Origin: Paracoccus saliphilus
GTDB taxonomy: Bacteria > Pseudomonadota > Alphaproteobacteria > Rhodobacterales > Rhodobacteraceae
NCBI RefSeq assembly: GCF_028553805.1
Contig: NZ_CP067140.1
Location: 1,922,001-1,986,000, forward strand
Reading direction: 5' to 3'
DNA: 64,000 nucleotides
Shown here: positions 36,160 to 45,189 of the stretch, piece after piece
Layout: each line of letters begins with the position of its first letter
Position numbering within the stretch: position 1 is the first letter of the stretch
Notes under the pieces: model-generated
Told to the model about the DNA's origin: nothing
The model's database searches: none
The model's input: only the letters and a program-made list of their open reading frames with translations
Translations under genes and position numbers: made by a program

Positions 36160-36388
36160 GATCCGCATGGCATATGGCTTCCGTAAATGAGTGTTTTGTA
36201 AGAATGGGTAATGGCTCTGGTTCTTGCCAGGATTGGTTCGCCTCGGTGTTCATGAGGATTCCGTTCATGCCCGGTCGCATCGGGCTACGAGTTCTTAGAA
36301 GACCATTATTTCTTCTACAGTTTTAGTGACCTGCCCGTAGAGATGACATGAGCGATCATCCCGACGGGCGCCGATCAAGGCGGTGCAG

Positions 36389-38398
36389 ATGGATTGTCCC
36401 GATCTCCAGTTTCATTCGCAGATGGCGAATTGGAATGTTGTTTCCTACGCCACCAATTACGAGTCCGTGGTCACGGAACCCGAAAAGGTCGTCACGCGTG
36501 ACGGAACCGGGATTCCCGACGATATGCGTGGCGCGGTCTTCACCAATATCAACGGCAAGACGCGATATCTTCTGAATCCCGCGGATCGCGACCTCCTGTC
36601 CGAATTGCGCGAGGGCAAGCGTGTCGCGGTGCTGGTCGACCCCGAAACCGGCGAGGCCGAGCGTGACGAATCCGGCAAGCTGATCTTGCTGGATGCTCCC
36701 CGCAAGAAAAAGAAACCCATGGGCTTCGACCGGATGGTGGGCTGGCGCACGCCCGGTGGCGTCACGTTGCAGCATGGCGGCAGCGTTCCCCGGATGCTCG
36801 ATGCGTTGCAGGGCAGCTTCCCCGAGGTGAACGTCATCCGGCTGGATTTCAACGCCGCGACCGTGACGAATGAAAAGCGGGCCGAGAACTGGGCACGTTT
36901 TGCCAATGAGGCCGCCGCCCGTGGCTATCGTCTCATCATCCAGAATTCCGATGGCGAGCTGGCAGGTGGCTTCGTCGAAGGCGGCACCTCCGGTAAGGAA
37001 GTCGTCCCGCGCGCGCAGCTGGGACCGGTCGATGCGCTGGATGACCCGGACGGTGACTGGAAGATAAACGATGTCCGCGATGACTGGGAAACCATGCTGC
37101 AATGGTTCCGCGAGCCCGAAAATGAGCGTATCCTCGGGGCGGTGGCTGGTTGGGAATTGATCAACGAGCCCATGGCCTATGGGAACAAGCCCGAGGAAGC
37201 CGCACTCTATAGCAGGCACATCGCCGATCTGATCGGTTCCTTAGATTGGGGCGACAAGCGCTTGTTCATTGGCGGGATGCGCGCCTCGGCGCAATTCGCC
37301 GATCTCGATCATCAGGCGATCCGGCAGGCTGCCGGCGATCGGCTTGTCTGGTCGGCGCATATGTATCCGGGTTGGGTCATGCCAGGCTTCCCGCAAAGCA
37401 GCGGCGAAACCTTCGAAAAGCAAATCTGCCACCGCATCGGAACGCTCGATCAGCCCGGTGACGATATCGTCGTCACCGAATCGCAACTCTACACCAAGGC
37501 CGGATCGCTGGACCCGGCAACACCCGGGAAGCGCGCCCGCACCAGCTTCAACATGGCCCGCAAACTGCCCTGGTTCGCGGATCAGGGGATCGGCTGGACA
37601 TGGTGGCCGCCCACGGCGCGGAACAGCGATCTCTTGCAATGGCACGGCGCCCAAGATGGCTGGCAAGTCGAGATCGAATCCGCCGCCTTCGCGCATTGGG
37701 GCTGGATCCGCGATGAGACCGACCCGTCCAAAACTGACGAACATTGGGGCAGCGGCAACGCAGATGAAATCAGCGTCGATCCGCAAGCCGATGCCGTCAC
37801 CGACAACCTGGTTGACGGCGTCAACAATCCACATGGGCTGATCTATGCGCTCGACGGCGATGATTCAGTGAGCGGGCATGACGGCATCGACATGCTCTAT
37901 GGCGGTTCCGGGAATGATGTGCTGGATGGCGGGACAGGCGATGACTGGCTCTTCGGGGATCGCGGCGATGACAGGCTGGATGGCGGCGATGGCAATGATG
38001 TGCTTATCGACCCGGAAGGCCGCAACCATCTGGTCGGCGGCCCGGGTGACGACCACCTGGAAGGCAGTGGCACCCTGGAAGGCGGTCCCGGCGCGGATGT
38101 CCTGATCGCATCCTATGATGGCGAGGATCTGCTTGTCGGGGGCGACGGTTCCGACCGTTTCCTGCCCGACATGCGCGGACAGGTCACGATCCGGGATTTC
38201 ACCCGGGGAGAGGACAAACTGGATCTGTCGATGATCTCCGGCACGAAACCCTGCAGGATAGGGCTCCGGATCATCGCAGATGGCGAAGGTACCGAACTGT
38301 CATGGGACGGAGCAAAGATCCTCTTGCCCGAAGCAGGAGGGTTGACGCGCGCCGACCTGACACAGGCCGGCGCATGCCGGCTACAGATCAGGAACTGA
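36389..38398 (+). CDS. GH5-like glycosidase with C-terminal RTX repeats
   Basis: 669 residues from ATG 36389, chosen because AAGGCGG lies 5 bases upstream; a GTG two codons earlier is the alternative. Residues about 100-440 form a cellulase-type TIM barrel (GH5 clan): acid/base Glu260 in GWELINEPM, nucleophile candidate Glu364 in VVTESQLYTK, HMYPG and WTWWPP as aromatic substrate sites. Residues about 490-585 contain glycine-rich calcium-binding nonapeptides such as GGSGNDVLD and GGDGNDVLI, with a final beta region as in type I secreted proteins. No Sec signal, in agreement. Substrate is probably a beta-glucan-like polysaccharide. No type I exporter is nearby. Confidence 0.85.
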   Translation: MDCPDLQFHSQMANWNVVSYATNYESVVTEPEKVVTRDGTGIPDDMRGAVFTNINGKTRYLLNPADRDLLSELREGKRVAVLVDPETGEAERDESGKLILLDAPRKKKKPMGFDRMVGWRTPGGVTLQHGGSVPRMLDALQGSFPEVNVIRLDFNAATVTNEKRAENWARFANEAAARGYRLIIQNSDGELAGGFVEGGTSGKEVVPRAQLGPVDALDDPDGDWKINDVRDDWETMLQWFREPENERILGAVAGWELINEPMAYGNKPEEAALYSRHIADLIGSLDWGDKRLFIGGMRASAQFADLDHQAIRQAAGDRLVWSAHMYPGWVMPGFPQSSGETFEKQICHRIGTLDQPGDDIVVTESQLYTKAGSLDPATPGKRARTSFNMARKLPWFADQGIGWTWWPPTARNSDLLQWHGAQDGWQVEIESAAFAHWGWIRDETDPSKTDEHWGSGNADEISVDPQADAVTDNLVDGVNNPHGLIYALDGDDSVSGHDGIDMLYGGSGNDVLDGGTGDDWLFGDRGDDRLDGGDGNDVLIDPEGRNHLVGGPGDDHLEGSGTLEGGPGADVLIASYDGEDLLVGGDGSDRFLPDMRGQVTIRDFTRGEDKLDLSMISGTKPCRIGLRIIADGEGTELSWDGAKILLPEAGGLTRADLTQAGACRLQIRN

Positions 38399-38485
38399 GC
38401 CCTCGTATCGCGCCGATGCGCCCCCCGGTAGATGGCAGCGCTGCCACTCCCCTTCACGATGAAGCATGGGAACGGCCCTGCCCTT

Positions 38486-38501
38486 ATTTTTCATGAAAAA
38501 T
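38486..38501. terminator. 16-bp AT palindrome between convergent genes
   Basis: ATTTTTCATGAAAAAT is a perfect palindrome between the GH5-like stop (38398) and the M32 stop (38515). With GGCCCTGCCC before it, it could terminate on either strand, but it lacks a GC stem. Confidence 0.4.
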
Positions 38502-38514
38502 CCGGATCCAGCGG

Positions 38515-39987
38515 TTACAAGCCGTAGATCCGCCCGAATTTCTCTTCCAGGTAATCCAGCAGTGGCTCCGGGCCGATCGCAGCGCCGGTTGCCTCTTCGA
38601 TCAAGCGGCGTGGCGGCATCAATCCACCATGACGCTGCAAGTTCTCGCGCAGCCATTCCACTCCCGGCGATGCGTCACCCCGTGCAAGAGACTCGTCAAG
38701 ATCGGGCACTGCCTTGCGCAGCGCCGTATTCAGGCATCCCGCATAGACATTGCCCAATGCATAGGTTGGGAAATAGCCGAACAGGCCCACGGACCAATGC
38801 ACATCCTGCAGAAGGCCGTTGGAGGGCCGGTCCACCGCAACCCCGAAATCCTTGAGGAAACGCGCATTCCATGCCTCGACCAGATCCTCGGTTTCAAGCC
38901 GCCCAGAGATCAGCTCGCGCTCCAGATCGAAGCGCAGCATGATGTGCAGGTTATATTGCACCTCGTCGGCCTCGGTGCGGATATAGCCCGGCGCGACCCG
39001 GTTCACCGTCGCATAGAAGGCATCCGCATCGCCGATGTTCAGCCCGTCAAAGGCATCCGACATACGGTTGAACAGCCACCCGGTAAAGGCGCGGCCCCTG
39101 CCCATCTGGTTCTCATAGATACGGCTCTGGCTTTCATGAACGCCCATCGACACGCCGCGCCCCAGAGGCGTGAAGGCGTAATCGTCGTCGATCCCCTGCT
39201 CATAGCTGGAATGGCCGACCTCGTGAATGGTCGAATAGAGACAGTTGAACGGATCGGTCTCGACCACCCGCGTGGTGATGCGGCTGTCCTGCCAGCGTCC
39301 GCTGCTGAACGGGTGCACGGCCAGGTCGAGACGCCCCCTCGTCCAATCATAGCCGAAACCGGCGGCGCAGACACGGGCCAGCCGAAGCTGGGTCTCCTGC
39401 GGGAAATGCCCGTCCAGCTGCTGCGGCTGACGCTCTGCCCCCAGCACATCCTCGCGCAAGGCGACAAGGCGTGGGCGCATGGCGTCGAACAGCGTGGCGA
39501 TCTCTGCCCCCGTCGTCTCGGGCTCGTAGTCATCCAGAAGCGCATCGTAAAGATCGCCACCATCGGCCAGCGCCGCCGCCTCTTCGCGCTTCAGCGACAG
39601 CACCTTGTCCAGCACCGGCAGGTAATCCTCCGGCGCCTCGTTGGCGCGGGCCTCGGCCCAGATCCCCTGCGCCAGCGAGGTGGTCCTGGCAATCTCGCTG
39701 GCGAGGCGGGAGGGCACCCGGCAAGCGCGGGTGAAGTCGCGGTTGATCAGCTCGACGATGCGCGTCTCGGCCTCGGTCGAGGGTTCGGCCGCGGCCAGCC
39801 ATTCGCCGATGCGCGGATCGGTGCGGCGCTCATGCAGCACCTCCTCCATCGCCGCCATTTCCTCGGAACGCTGTTCGGTTGCGCCGCGCGGCATCACCGT
39901 TTCCTGGTCCCAGCCCAACCGCTCGGCGACAGAGGATAGCGCCTCGGTCTGCCGCTGGAATGCGAGAAGATCGTCCATGGCACTCAT
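38515..39987 (-). CDS. Carboxypeptidase M32 (thermostable carboxypeptidase 1 family)
   Basis: Metallocarboxypeptidase of broad specificity, cytoplasmic. 490 residues, normal for M32. The zinc motif is HEVGH at 255-259 in HEVGHSSYEQG, followed by HESQSRIYENQ with the third ligand Glu, and the C-terminal IRTEADEVQYNLHIMLRFDLE block. The N-terminal LGWDQETVMPRGATEQR is typical. The gene overlaps haem A synthase by 4 bp (the haem A synthase stop and this ATG), so they are translated from one message. No signal peptide. Confidence 0.95.
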   Translation of the reverse strand: MSAMDDLLAFQRQTEALSSVAERLGWDQETVMPRGATEQRSEEMAAMEEVLHERRTDPRIGEWLAAAEPSTEAETRIVELINRDFTRACRVPSRLASEIARTTSLAQGIWAEARANEAPEDYLPVLDKVLSLKREEAAALADGGDLYDALLDDYEPETTGAEIATLFDAMRPRLVALREDVLGAERQPQQLDGHFPQETQLRLARVCAAGFGYDWTRGRLDLAVHPFSSGRWQDSRITTRVVETDPFNCLYSTIHEVGHSSYEQGIDDDYAFTPLGRGVSMGVHESQSRIYENQMGRGRAFTGWLFNRMSDAFDGLNIGDADAFYATVNRVAPGYIRTEADEVQYNLHIMLRFDLERELISGRLETEDLVEAWNARFLKDFGVAVDRPSNGLLQDVHWSVGLFGYFPTYALGNVYAGCLNTALRKAVPDLDESLARGDASPGVEWLRENLQRHGGLMPPRRLIEEATGAAIGPEPLLDYLEEKFGRIYGL

Positions 39988-41129
39988 TTTCTGGTCTCCC
40001 TGACCGAGGTTTCATATGGATAACGGGCGTGGTGGCGGGCGCGGATGATCAGCGTGAACAAGGCCACCGCCGCAAGCTGATGGGTGAGCGCAAGCGGCAA
40101 GGGCGAGGCATGAAGCACATTCATGATCCCCAGCCCCACCTGCATGGCGACCATGACGATCATGACCGTGAAAGCCCCCCGCGTCACCGGATGCGGAGAC
40201 CGGCGGGCACGCAGCCAGACCACCACCGCGAATATCGCCAACAGATAGCCTGCCATGCGATGGATGAACTGCACCAGTGCCGGGTTCTCGAAAAGGTTCC
40301 GCCAGCCAAGCGCCGGGTCCCAGATTGCCTCGGGAATCCACTCGCCTCCCATGGTCGGCCAGCCGGTATATTGCCGCCCCGCATCGATCCCTGCGACCAG
40401 CGCGCCCAGAAGGATCTGCAGGAAGGCCAGATGCATCAGCCCGGTGGACTTGGAAAACAGCTTGGCCTCGCCCGCCCTTCGCGAGCGCAGCAGATCCGCC
40501 TCGGTCCGTGACAGCAGCGTGACATACCACGCGATCAGGCCAAGGATCAGGAAGGCCAGCCCCAGATGGATCGCCAGCCGGTAAGAGGCCACGCGGGTCA
40601 TCCCCTCGACCAGGCCCGAGCTGACCATCCACCAGCCGATCGCGCCCTGCAACCCGCCAAGCGCGCCAAGCGTCAGCAGCCGGGGCGTCCAGCCCACCGG
40701 GATGCGCCGGGTCGCAAGGAATGCCACGAATCCCGCGGCCCAGATCAGCCCGACCAGCCGCCCCAGCAACCTGTGCGACCATTCCCACCAATAGATCTTC
40801 TTGAAGCCCGCCAGATCCATGTCCGGATTGACCTCGGTAAATTGCGGGATTTGCTTGTAAGCCTCGAATTCCGCTTGCCAATCCGCTTCCGATCCCGGTG
40901 GCAGCGCCCCCGTCACCGGCGCCCATTCGGTGATCGACAGGCCCGATCCGGTCAACCGCGTCGCTCCCCCAAGGGCGATCATCGCGGCCACCAGGACGAA
41001 AAGGACCACCAGCCATAGCCGGATGGCCTTGCGCGCACCCCTTGGGGCGGCATCAATCAGGCCGGTCCGGGCCATGGGGCGGCTGGCGGTGTCATCCGAG
41101 ACTTCCTCGAAAACAGGGCGCTTGGCCAT
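39984..41129 (-). CDS. ctaA: Haem A synthase (COX15/CtaA)
   Basis: Converts haem O to haem A for cytochrome aa3 oxidase, in the inner membrane. 381 residues with eight hydrophobic segments. Sequence blocks of alphaproteobacterial (type 2, COX15) proteins: RLWLVVLFVLVAAMIALGGATRLTGSGLSITEW, KIYWWEWSHRLLGRLVGL with the first His ligand, ASYRLAIHLGLAFLIL, VQFIHRMAGYLLAIF and LTHQLAAVALF, giving four His in membrane helices. An N-terminal 30-residue cytosolic part precedes TM1. It is coupled at its 3' end to the M32 peptidase gene. No ctaB/ctaG or oxidase genes in this window. Confidence 0.96.
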   Translation of the reverse strand: MAKRPVFEEVSDDTASRPMARTGLIDAAPRGARKAIRLWLVVLFVLVAAMIALGGATRLTGSGLSITEWAPVTGALPPGSEADWQAEFEAYKQIPQFTEVNPDMDLAGFKKIYWWEWSHRLLGRLVGLIWAAGFVAFLATRRIPVGWTPRLLTLGALGGLQGAIGWWMVSSGLVEGMTRVASYRLAIHLGLAFLILGLIAWYVTLLSRTEADLLRSRRAGEAKLFSKSTGLMHLAFLQILLGALVAGIDAGRQYTGWPTMGGEWIPEAIWDPALGWRNLFENPALVQFIHRMAGYLLAIFAVVVWLRARRSPHPVTRGAFTVMIVMVAMQVGLGIMNVLHASPLPLALTHQLAAVALFTLIIRARHHARYPYETSVRETRK

Positions 41130-41169
41130 CGCTTGCTCCTCTCAGGGTCGGGCGGACAGTAGGTCGGGC

Positions 41170-41898
41170 CTAGCGGCGGGTCAATTGCCGCAGCATCCCG
41201 TGCAGGATGCGGACATCGCCCCGGGTCAGCACCAGCCGCGACCACATGTTGCGCAGGTTCAGCCGCATATTGGCGGCCTTCGATTCGGGAAAGAAGAAAC
41301 CCGCCTCGGTCAGCTTTTCCTCGTAACGATCGCCGAGCCGCTCGATCTCGACGCGGTCCGCCAGTTGTTCGCCCACCGGGCGGCGGCCATGCGGTGCGGG
41401 CTCGGGCGGCAGCTCGACGCGGCCCCATTCGTAACCCATCAACAGCACCGCCTGCGCCAGGTTGAGCGAAGGGAAATCGGGATTCACCGGCACCGTCACA
41501 ATGGCATTGGCGCGGGCGACATCGTCATTTTCCAGCCCCGCCCGCTCGGGACCGAAGATGATCGCCACGCGACCCTGATGACTGCGCGCCACCTCCATCG
41601 CGGATTGCGGGCTATGGACGGGCTTGGACAGTTCCCGCCCCCGCGCGGTGGTGGCGAAGGCGAATTTCACGCCCTCCATCGCCTCGGCCAATGTCGGATA
41701 GATCCGCGCATGGTCCAGCACCCGGCCCGCCGCGCCCGAGGCCATCGCCACCGCCTTCGGATTGGGCCATCCGTCGCGCGGCGCGACCAGCCGCATCTCG
41801 GTCAGGCCGAAATTCAGCATGGCACGGGCGGCGGCGCCGATATTCTCGCCCATCTGCGGGCGCACGAGGATGATGACAGGTTGGCGGTCATTTTGCAT
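41170..41898 (-). CDS. trmJ: tRNA (cytidine/uridine-2'-O-)-methyltransferase, TrmJ-like
   Basis: 242 residues from ATG 41898; an upstream start would add residues unlike the family. SPOUT-class RNA methyltransferase, using S-adenosylmethionine to 2'-O-methylate position 32 of tRNAs in the TrmJ group. The N-terminal PVIILVRPQMGENIGAAARAMLNFG carries the conserved Arg and Asn of the fold, and GRVAIIFGPERAGLENDDVARANAIVTVPVNPDFPSLNLAQAV the knot motifs 2 and 3. The C-terminal 80 residues are the family extension. It is divergent from the ThiE-like gene, with a repeat in the gap. Confidence 0.9.
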   Translation of the reverse strand: MQNDRQPVIILVRPQMGENIGAAARAMLNFGLTEMRLVAPRDGWPNPKAVAMASGAAGRVLDHARIYPTLAEAMEGVKFAFATTARGRELSKPVHSPQSAMEVARSHQGRVAIIFGPERAGLENDDVARANAIVTVPVNPDFPSLNLAQAVLLMGYEWGRVELPPEPAPHGRRPVGEQLADRVEIERLGDRYEEKLTEAGFFFPESKAANMRLNLRNMWSRLVLTRGDVRILHGMLRQLTRR

Positions 41899-42000
41899 GC
41901 CTGCGCAATAGTCCGTCTGGCGGCGGCGGGCAAGCTGCGCTATCTGCGGCAATGCGAAGCGGTCCGGATCTGATAGGTCGAAATTTCACGAGACGGTCCG

Positions 42001-42062
42001 CGTCCCGCGATGGCCGGGGGCTCTGCCCCCGGACCCCCGGGATATTTACATGAAGAAGAAGC
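42001..42062 (+). repeat. GC-hairpin/CATGAAGAAGAA repeat, full copy
   Basis: CGTCCCGCGATGG is followed by the hairpin CCGGGGG-CTCTG-CCCCCGG, then ACCCCCGGGATATTTACATGAAGAAGAAGC. Related copies are at 55136, 60857 (minus) and 23880 (truncated, minus). This one lies between divergent genes, 70 bp before the ThiE-like start, so it is not simply a 3'-end terminator. Confidence 0.8.
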
Positions 42063-42131
42063 AGGGAGCGAGGAGATGGCAATGCCGTTAATCGCTTGCA
42101 GTCACCCGGTTGGAATGTGAAAGAATAAGTC

Positions 42132-42734
42132 ATGATCGAGGCACCGCAGCTTTATTTGACAACCCCCGCCGGCGCGCAAGCTTCGGCGCTTGGCCCCCTG
42201 TTGACCGAGGTGATGGACCGTTTTCCCGTCGCCTGCCTGCGAATTCGCGGCGGCACGGACGAGGACGAGCTGGGCCGGCTCGCCGATCTGGCGCGCGAGA
42301 TTGCCCATGCCCGCGACGTGGCAGTGGTCATCGACGACCATCTGCAATTGGCGCAGCGGCACGGGCTGGACGGGGTGCACCTGACCGATGGCGCGCGCAG
42401 CGTACGCTATGCCCGCAAGGAACTGGGCCCGGACGCCATTGTCGGCGTGTATTCCGGTTCCTCCCGCCATGACGGCATGGCCGCTGGCGAGGCCGGGGCG
42501 GATTATGTCAGCTTTGGTCCAGTCGGCGAAACCGCATTGGGTCGCGGTGACCGTGCTCCGTTCGATTTGTTCCAATGGTGGTCCGAGGTGATCGAGATCC
42601 CGGTCGTGGCCGAAGGCGCCCTCTCGCGCGAGTTGATCCAGGAAATCTCGGCCGTCTGCGATTTCGTCGCCATCGGCCCCGAGATCTGGAGCGAGGACGA
42701 TCCGGTCGCGGCGCTTTCCGCAATGTGGGGCTGA
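42132..42734 (+). CDS. Thiamine phosphate synthase-like (ThiE/TenI fold) protein
   Basis: 200 residues, a TIM-barrel of the TMP synthase family, which joins the pyrimidine and thiazole halves of thiamine. Family blocks are recognisable but weak: PQLYLTTP at the start, VVIDDHLQLAQRHGLDGVHLTDG in place of the usual DDxxLA..ADGVHxG block, GVYSGSSRHDGMAAGEAGADYVSFGPVGET, and IPVVAEGALSRELIQEIS at the end. No thiazole or HMP-kinase genes are adjacent. It may be a TenI-like paralogue rather than the biosynthetic enzyme, so no symbol is given. Confidence 0.75.
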   Translation: MIEAPQLYLTTPAGAQASALGPLLTEVMDRFPVACLRIRGGTDEDELGRLADLAREIAHARDVAVVIDDHLQLAQRHGLDGVHLTDGARSVRYARKELGPDAIVGVYSGSSRHDGMAAGEAGADYVSFGPVGETALGRGDRAPFDLFQWWSEVIEIPVVAEGALSRELIQEISAVCDFVAIGPEIWSEDDPVAALSAMWG

Positions 42735-42817
42735 TCGCGGCCTGGCGCGGCACCCTCCGCGCATTCCCTTGCGACCAGCCACAGCATTGCTACACTGATT
42801 CGGAATTGGAGGAGAAA

Positions 42818-43165
42818 ATGGCCTATCACGGATCCTGTCATTGCGGAGCGGTCGAATTCTCGGTCGAGGGCGACCTGCCCTCGGAAGTCATGGAGTGCAA
42901 TTGCTCGCATTGTCGCCGCAAGGGATTTCTTCTGACATTTGTCCCGGCCGAGAAATTCACACTTGTCAGCGGTGCCGGGAAACTGTCGAGCTATCGCTTC
43001 AACGCCCATGTGATCGAGCATCGCTTCTGCGCGGATTGCGGCACGCAGCCCTTTGCCGAGGGCGAACAGGACGGCCAGCCAGTACGGGCGATCAACATTC
43101 GCTGTGTCGCCGAAGCCGATCTCGACCAGATCAAGCGCATGGCCGTGGACGGGGCGTCTTTCTAG
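42818..43165 (+). CDS. GFA-family zinc protein
   Basis: 115 residues from ATG 42818, with GGAGGAG 5 bases before it. The glutathione-dependent formaldehyde-activating (GFA)/CENP-V fold is shown by its zinc ligands: SCHCGAVEF near residue 7, ECNCSHCRRKG near 28, and FCADCGTQPF near 72, with RAINIRCV at the end. Members bind two zinc ions; most are not proven to act on formaldehyde. The gene ends 76 bp before a composite repeat, then meets purN tail to tail. Confidence 0.92.
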   Translation: MAYHGSCHCGAVEFSVEGDLPSEVMECNCSHCRRKGFLLTFVPAEKFTLVSGAGKLSSYRFNAHVIEHRFCADCGTQPFAEGEQDGQPVRAINIRCVAEADLDQIKRMAVDGASF

Positions 43166-43240
43166 CGATCCGGAACCGGGATATCCGCTGAACCGCCCGC
43201 GGATCGGCGTGAACTGCGACAATCTGTCGTGAATTCCGCC

Positions 43241-43378
43241 GCAACGCACGCTGCCTGTGTACAGATTGTGCACCCCCGGTGTACGGCTTGTGCAGGCCAA
43301 AACCCCGCATTTGCCGGGTCAAACGCATTTGGATGTTGCGAATCGCCAGCCGTGCAACGCGCGCAGACGTTGCATCCG
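43241..43378 (+). repeat. Composite iteron repeat, copy 3 (one iteron fewer)
   Basis: Cores GTGTAC, GTGCAC, GTGTAC and GTGCAG start at 43257, 43268, 43279 and 43290, 11 bp apart: four units instead of five. The GCATTTGC hairpin has GCA at 43307, again 17 bp after the last core. GTTGC is at 43335, GCAAC at 43354 and GTTGC at 43369. It begins with GCAACGCACGCTG and ends 2 bp before the purN stop. Confidence 0.85.
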
Positions 43379-43380
43379 TC

Positions 43381-43968
43381 TCACAGCATCAGCGGGGTCC
43401 TGTCACCAGCGGCAAAGCGGCGCAGCACAGCCGGGTACAGGCGATGTTCTTGCTTTAGCACCCGGTCGGCCAGTGCCTGAGGCGTATCTTCCGGCCGCAC
43501 CGGCACCCGCACCTGCCCGAGGATCGGCCCGGAATCCAGTTCCGGCGTCACCTCGTGAACGGTCGCCCCGGCCTCGGCATCGCCCGCCGCGATGGCGCGG
43601 GCATGGGTATCAAGTCCCTGATATTTGGGCAAAAGAGATGGATGGATATTCAGCATCCGTCCCGAGAACCGGGTCACGAATTCCGGCGTCAGGATCCGCA
43701 TGAAACCCGCCAGGCAGATGATGTCGGGTCTTGCGGCCAGCAACGGCTCCAACAGCGCGGCCTCGAACCCTGCCCGATCCTTTGGGAAGTCGCGGTGGTT
43801 CACGGCGGCGGTGGCGATCCCTTTCGCCGCGGCCTTTTGCAACCCGGCCGCATCCGGATCATTCGAGGCCACCAGGACAGGCCGCGCCGGATGATCCCCG
43901 GTCATGTCCTCGATCAGCCGCAGCATGTTGGAACCGCCGCCCGAAATCAGGATCGCTACTCGTTTCAC
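43381..43968 (-). CDS. purN: Phosphoribosylglycinamide formyltransferase
   Basis: Transfers a formyl group from 10-formyl-tetrahydrofolate to GAR in purine synthesis. 195 residues. [18 protein letters not shown] is the phosphate-binding start, [15 protein letters not shown] the folate region, and [20 protein letters not shown] includes the catalytic Asn-His pair, with Asp in [12 protein letters not shown]. It overlaps purM by 4 bp (ATGA), giving a coupled purM-purN pair. A composite repeat abuts its 3' end. Confidence 0.97.
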   Translation of the reverse strand: MKRVAILISGGGSNMLRLIEDMTGDHPARPVLVASNDPDAAGLQKAAAKGIATAAVNHRDFPKDRAGFEAALLEPLLAARPDIICLAGFMRILTPEFVTRFSGRMLNIHPSLLPKYQGLDTHARAIAAGDAEAGATVHEVTPELDSGPILGQVRVPVRPEDTPQALADRVLKQEHRLYPAVLRRFAAGDRTPLML

Positions 43969-45005
43969 GCAAGCGTCCCGCTATAAGTAACACCTTCACC
44001 AGAAACGATTTTCCCAATGGGGTGCACGCGTTCTCCTGCTTCTGTCAGCAGATCGGCCAACGCCTCTGCCCGGTCCTCGGCCACGGCGAGGATCAGCCCG
44101 ATTCCGCTGTTGAAGGTTTTCAGCATCTCGTCCTGACCGATGCCACCGGCCTCGGCCAACCATTTGAAAACAGGCGGCAAGGGCCATGAATCCAGATCGA
44201 TTTCAGCGCCCATCCCTTTTGGCAGAACCCGCGGCAGGTTCTCGGTCACGCCGCCGCCGGTGACATGCGCCAGGGCATGTACCCCGCCGGCCCTGATCGC
44301 CGCCAGTGCCGGGCGCACATAAAGCCGGGTCGGCACCAGCAGCGCCTGCCCAAGGGTTCCATCGGCGAAAGGCGCGGCATCCTCCCAGTTCAGCCCGGCC
44401 CGTTCCGCCACCTTGCGCACCAGCGAATAGCCGTTGGAATGCACGCCATCCGAGCCCAGCCCCAGCAATACATCGCCCTCAGTCACATTCGCGGGCAAGG
44501 CCGTGCCACGCTGCATCGCACCTACAGAGAAACCGGCCAGGTCGAAATCGCCGTCGTGATACATGCCGGGCATCTCGGCCGTTTCACCGCCGATCAGTGC
44601 ACAGCCCGCCTCTTTGCAGCCTCGCGCGATACCTTCGACAACCCGGGCACCCTCATCCACCGAGAGCTTCCCCGTTGCGAAATAGTCAAGAAAAAACAGA
44701 GGCTCGGCACCTTGACACACAAGATCATTGACGCACATCGCCACCAGGTCCTGGCCGATACCGTCCAGATGGCCGGTATCGATGGCAATCCTCAGCTTGG
44801 TTCCGACCCCATCGGTCGCGGCAACCAGCACCGGATCGTCATATCCCGCCGCCTTCGGATCGAACAGCGCCCCGAAACCACCAAGCGCATCCATGACGCC
44901 TGATCGTGAGGTCGCGGCCGCGGCAGGTTTTATCCGTTCCACCAGCGCATTTCCCGCGTCGATATCGACGCCCGCGTCACGATAGCTGATCCCGTTCTTT
45001 GTCAT
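43965..45005 (-). CDS. purM: Phosphoribosylformylglycinamidine cyclo-ligase
   Basis: Closes the imidazole ring, making aminoimidazole ribonucleotide from FGAM with ATP. 346 residues from ATG 45005, with GGGGGT before it; an earlier in-frame start is less like the family. [24 protein letters not shown] is the conserved start, [18 protein letters not shown] the ATP region, [21 protein letters not shown] the catalytic block, and [11 protein letters not shown] and [16 protein letters not shown] the glycine loops. Coupled to purN. Confidence 0.98.
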   Translation of the reverse strand: MTKNGISYRDAGVDIDAGNALVERIKPAAAATSRSGVMDALGGFGALFDPKAAGYDDPVLVAATDGVGTKLRIAIDTGHLDGIGQDLVAMCVNDLVCQGAEPLFFLDYFATGKLSVDEGARVVEGIARGCKEAGCALIGGETAEMPGMYHDGDFDLAGFSVGAMQRGTALPANVTEGDVLLGLGSDGVHSNGYSLVRKVAERAGLNWEDAAPFADGTLGQALLVPTRLYVRPALAAIRAGGVHALAHVTGGGVTENLPRVLPKGMGAEIDLDSWPLPPVFKWLAEAGGIGQDEMLKTFNSGIGLILAVAEDRAEALADLLTEAGERVHPIGKIVSGEGVTYSGTLA

Positions 45006-45112
45006 GGCGACCCCCGGCTCTATGTCGCGCCCCCGATAGCCCAACCCGGACATGGGAGCAACGAGAATGCTTGACCAACTCCCAAGCTGCGACTAGTCAG
45101 ATGCCGCTGCAG

Positions 45113-45189
45113 GGGCCTGTAGCTCAATTGGTTAGAGCAGGGCGCTCATAACGCCTTGGTTGGGGGTTCGAGTCCCTCCGGGCCTACCA
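45113..45189 (+). tRNA. tRNA-Ile2 (anticodon CAU, lysidine type)
   Basis: A full cloverleaf of 77 bases including the encoded CCA. Acceptor GGGCCTG/CGGGCCT, D-stem GCTC/GAGC, anticodon stem GGGCG/CGCCT around CTCATAA, T-stem GGGGG/CCCTC with TTCGAGT. Anticodon CAT could be Met or Ile2. The acceptor carries C4-G69 and C5-G68, which are reported positive determinants for TilS lysidine modification, so isoleucine reading AUA is favoured. Length and loop exclude initiator Met. Confidence 0.85.

Noticed and set aside
45113..45189. tRNA 3' end as an attachment site with a duplicated copy
   Set aside because: No second copy of the T-arm/acceptor sequence and no integrase gene in the window.
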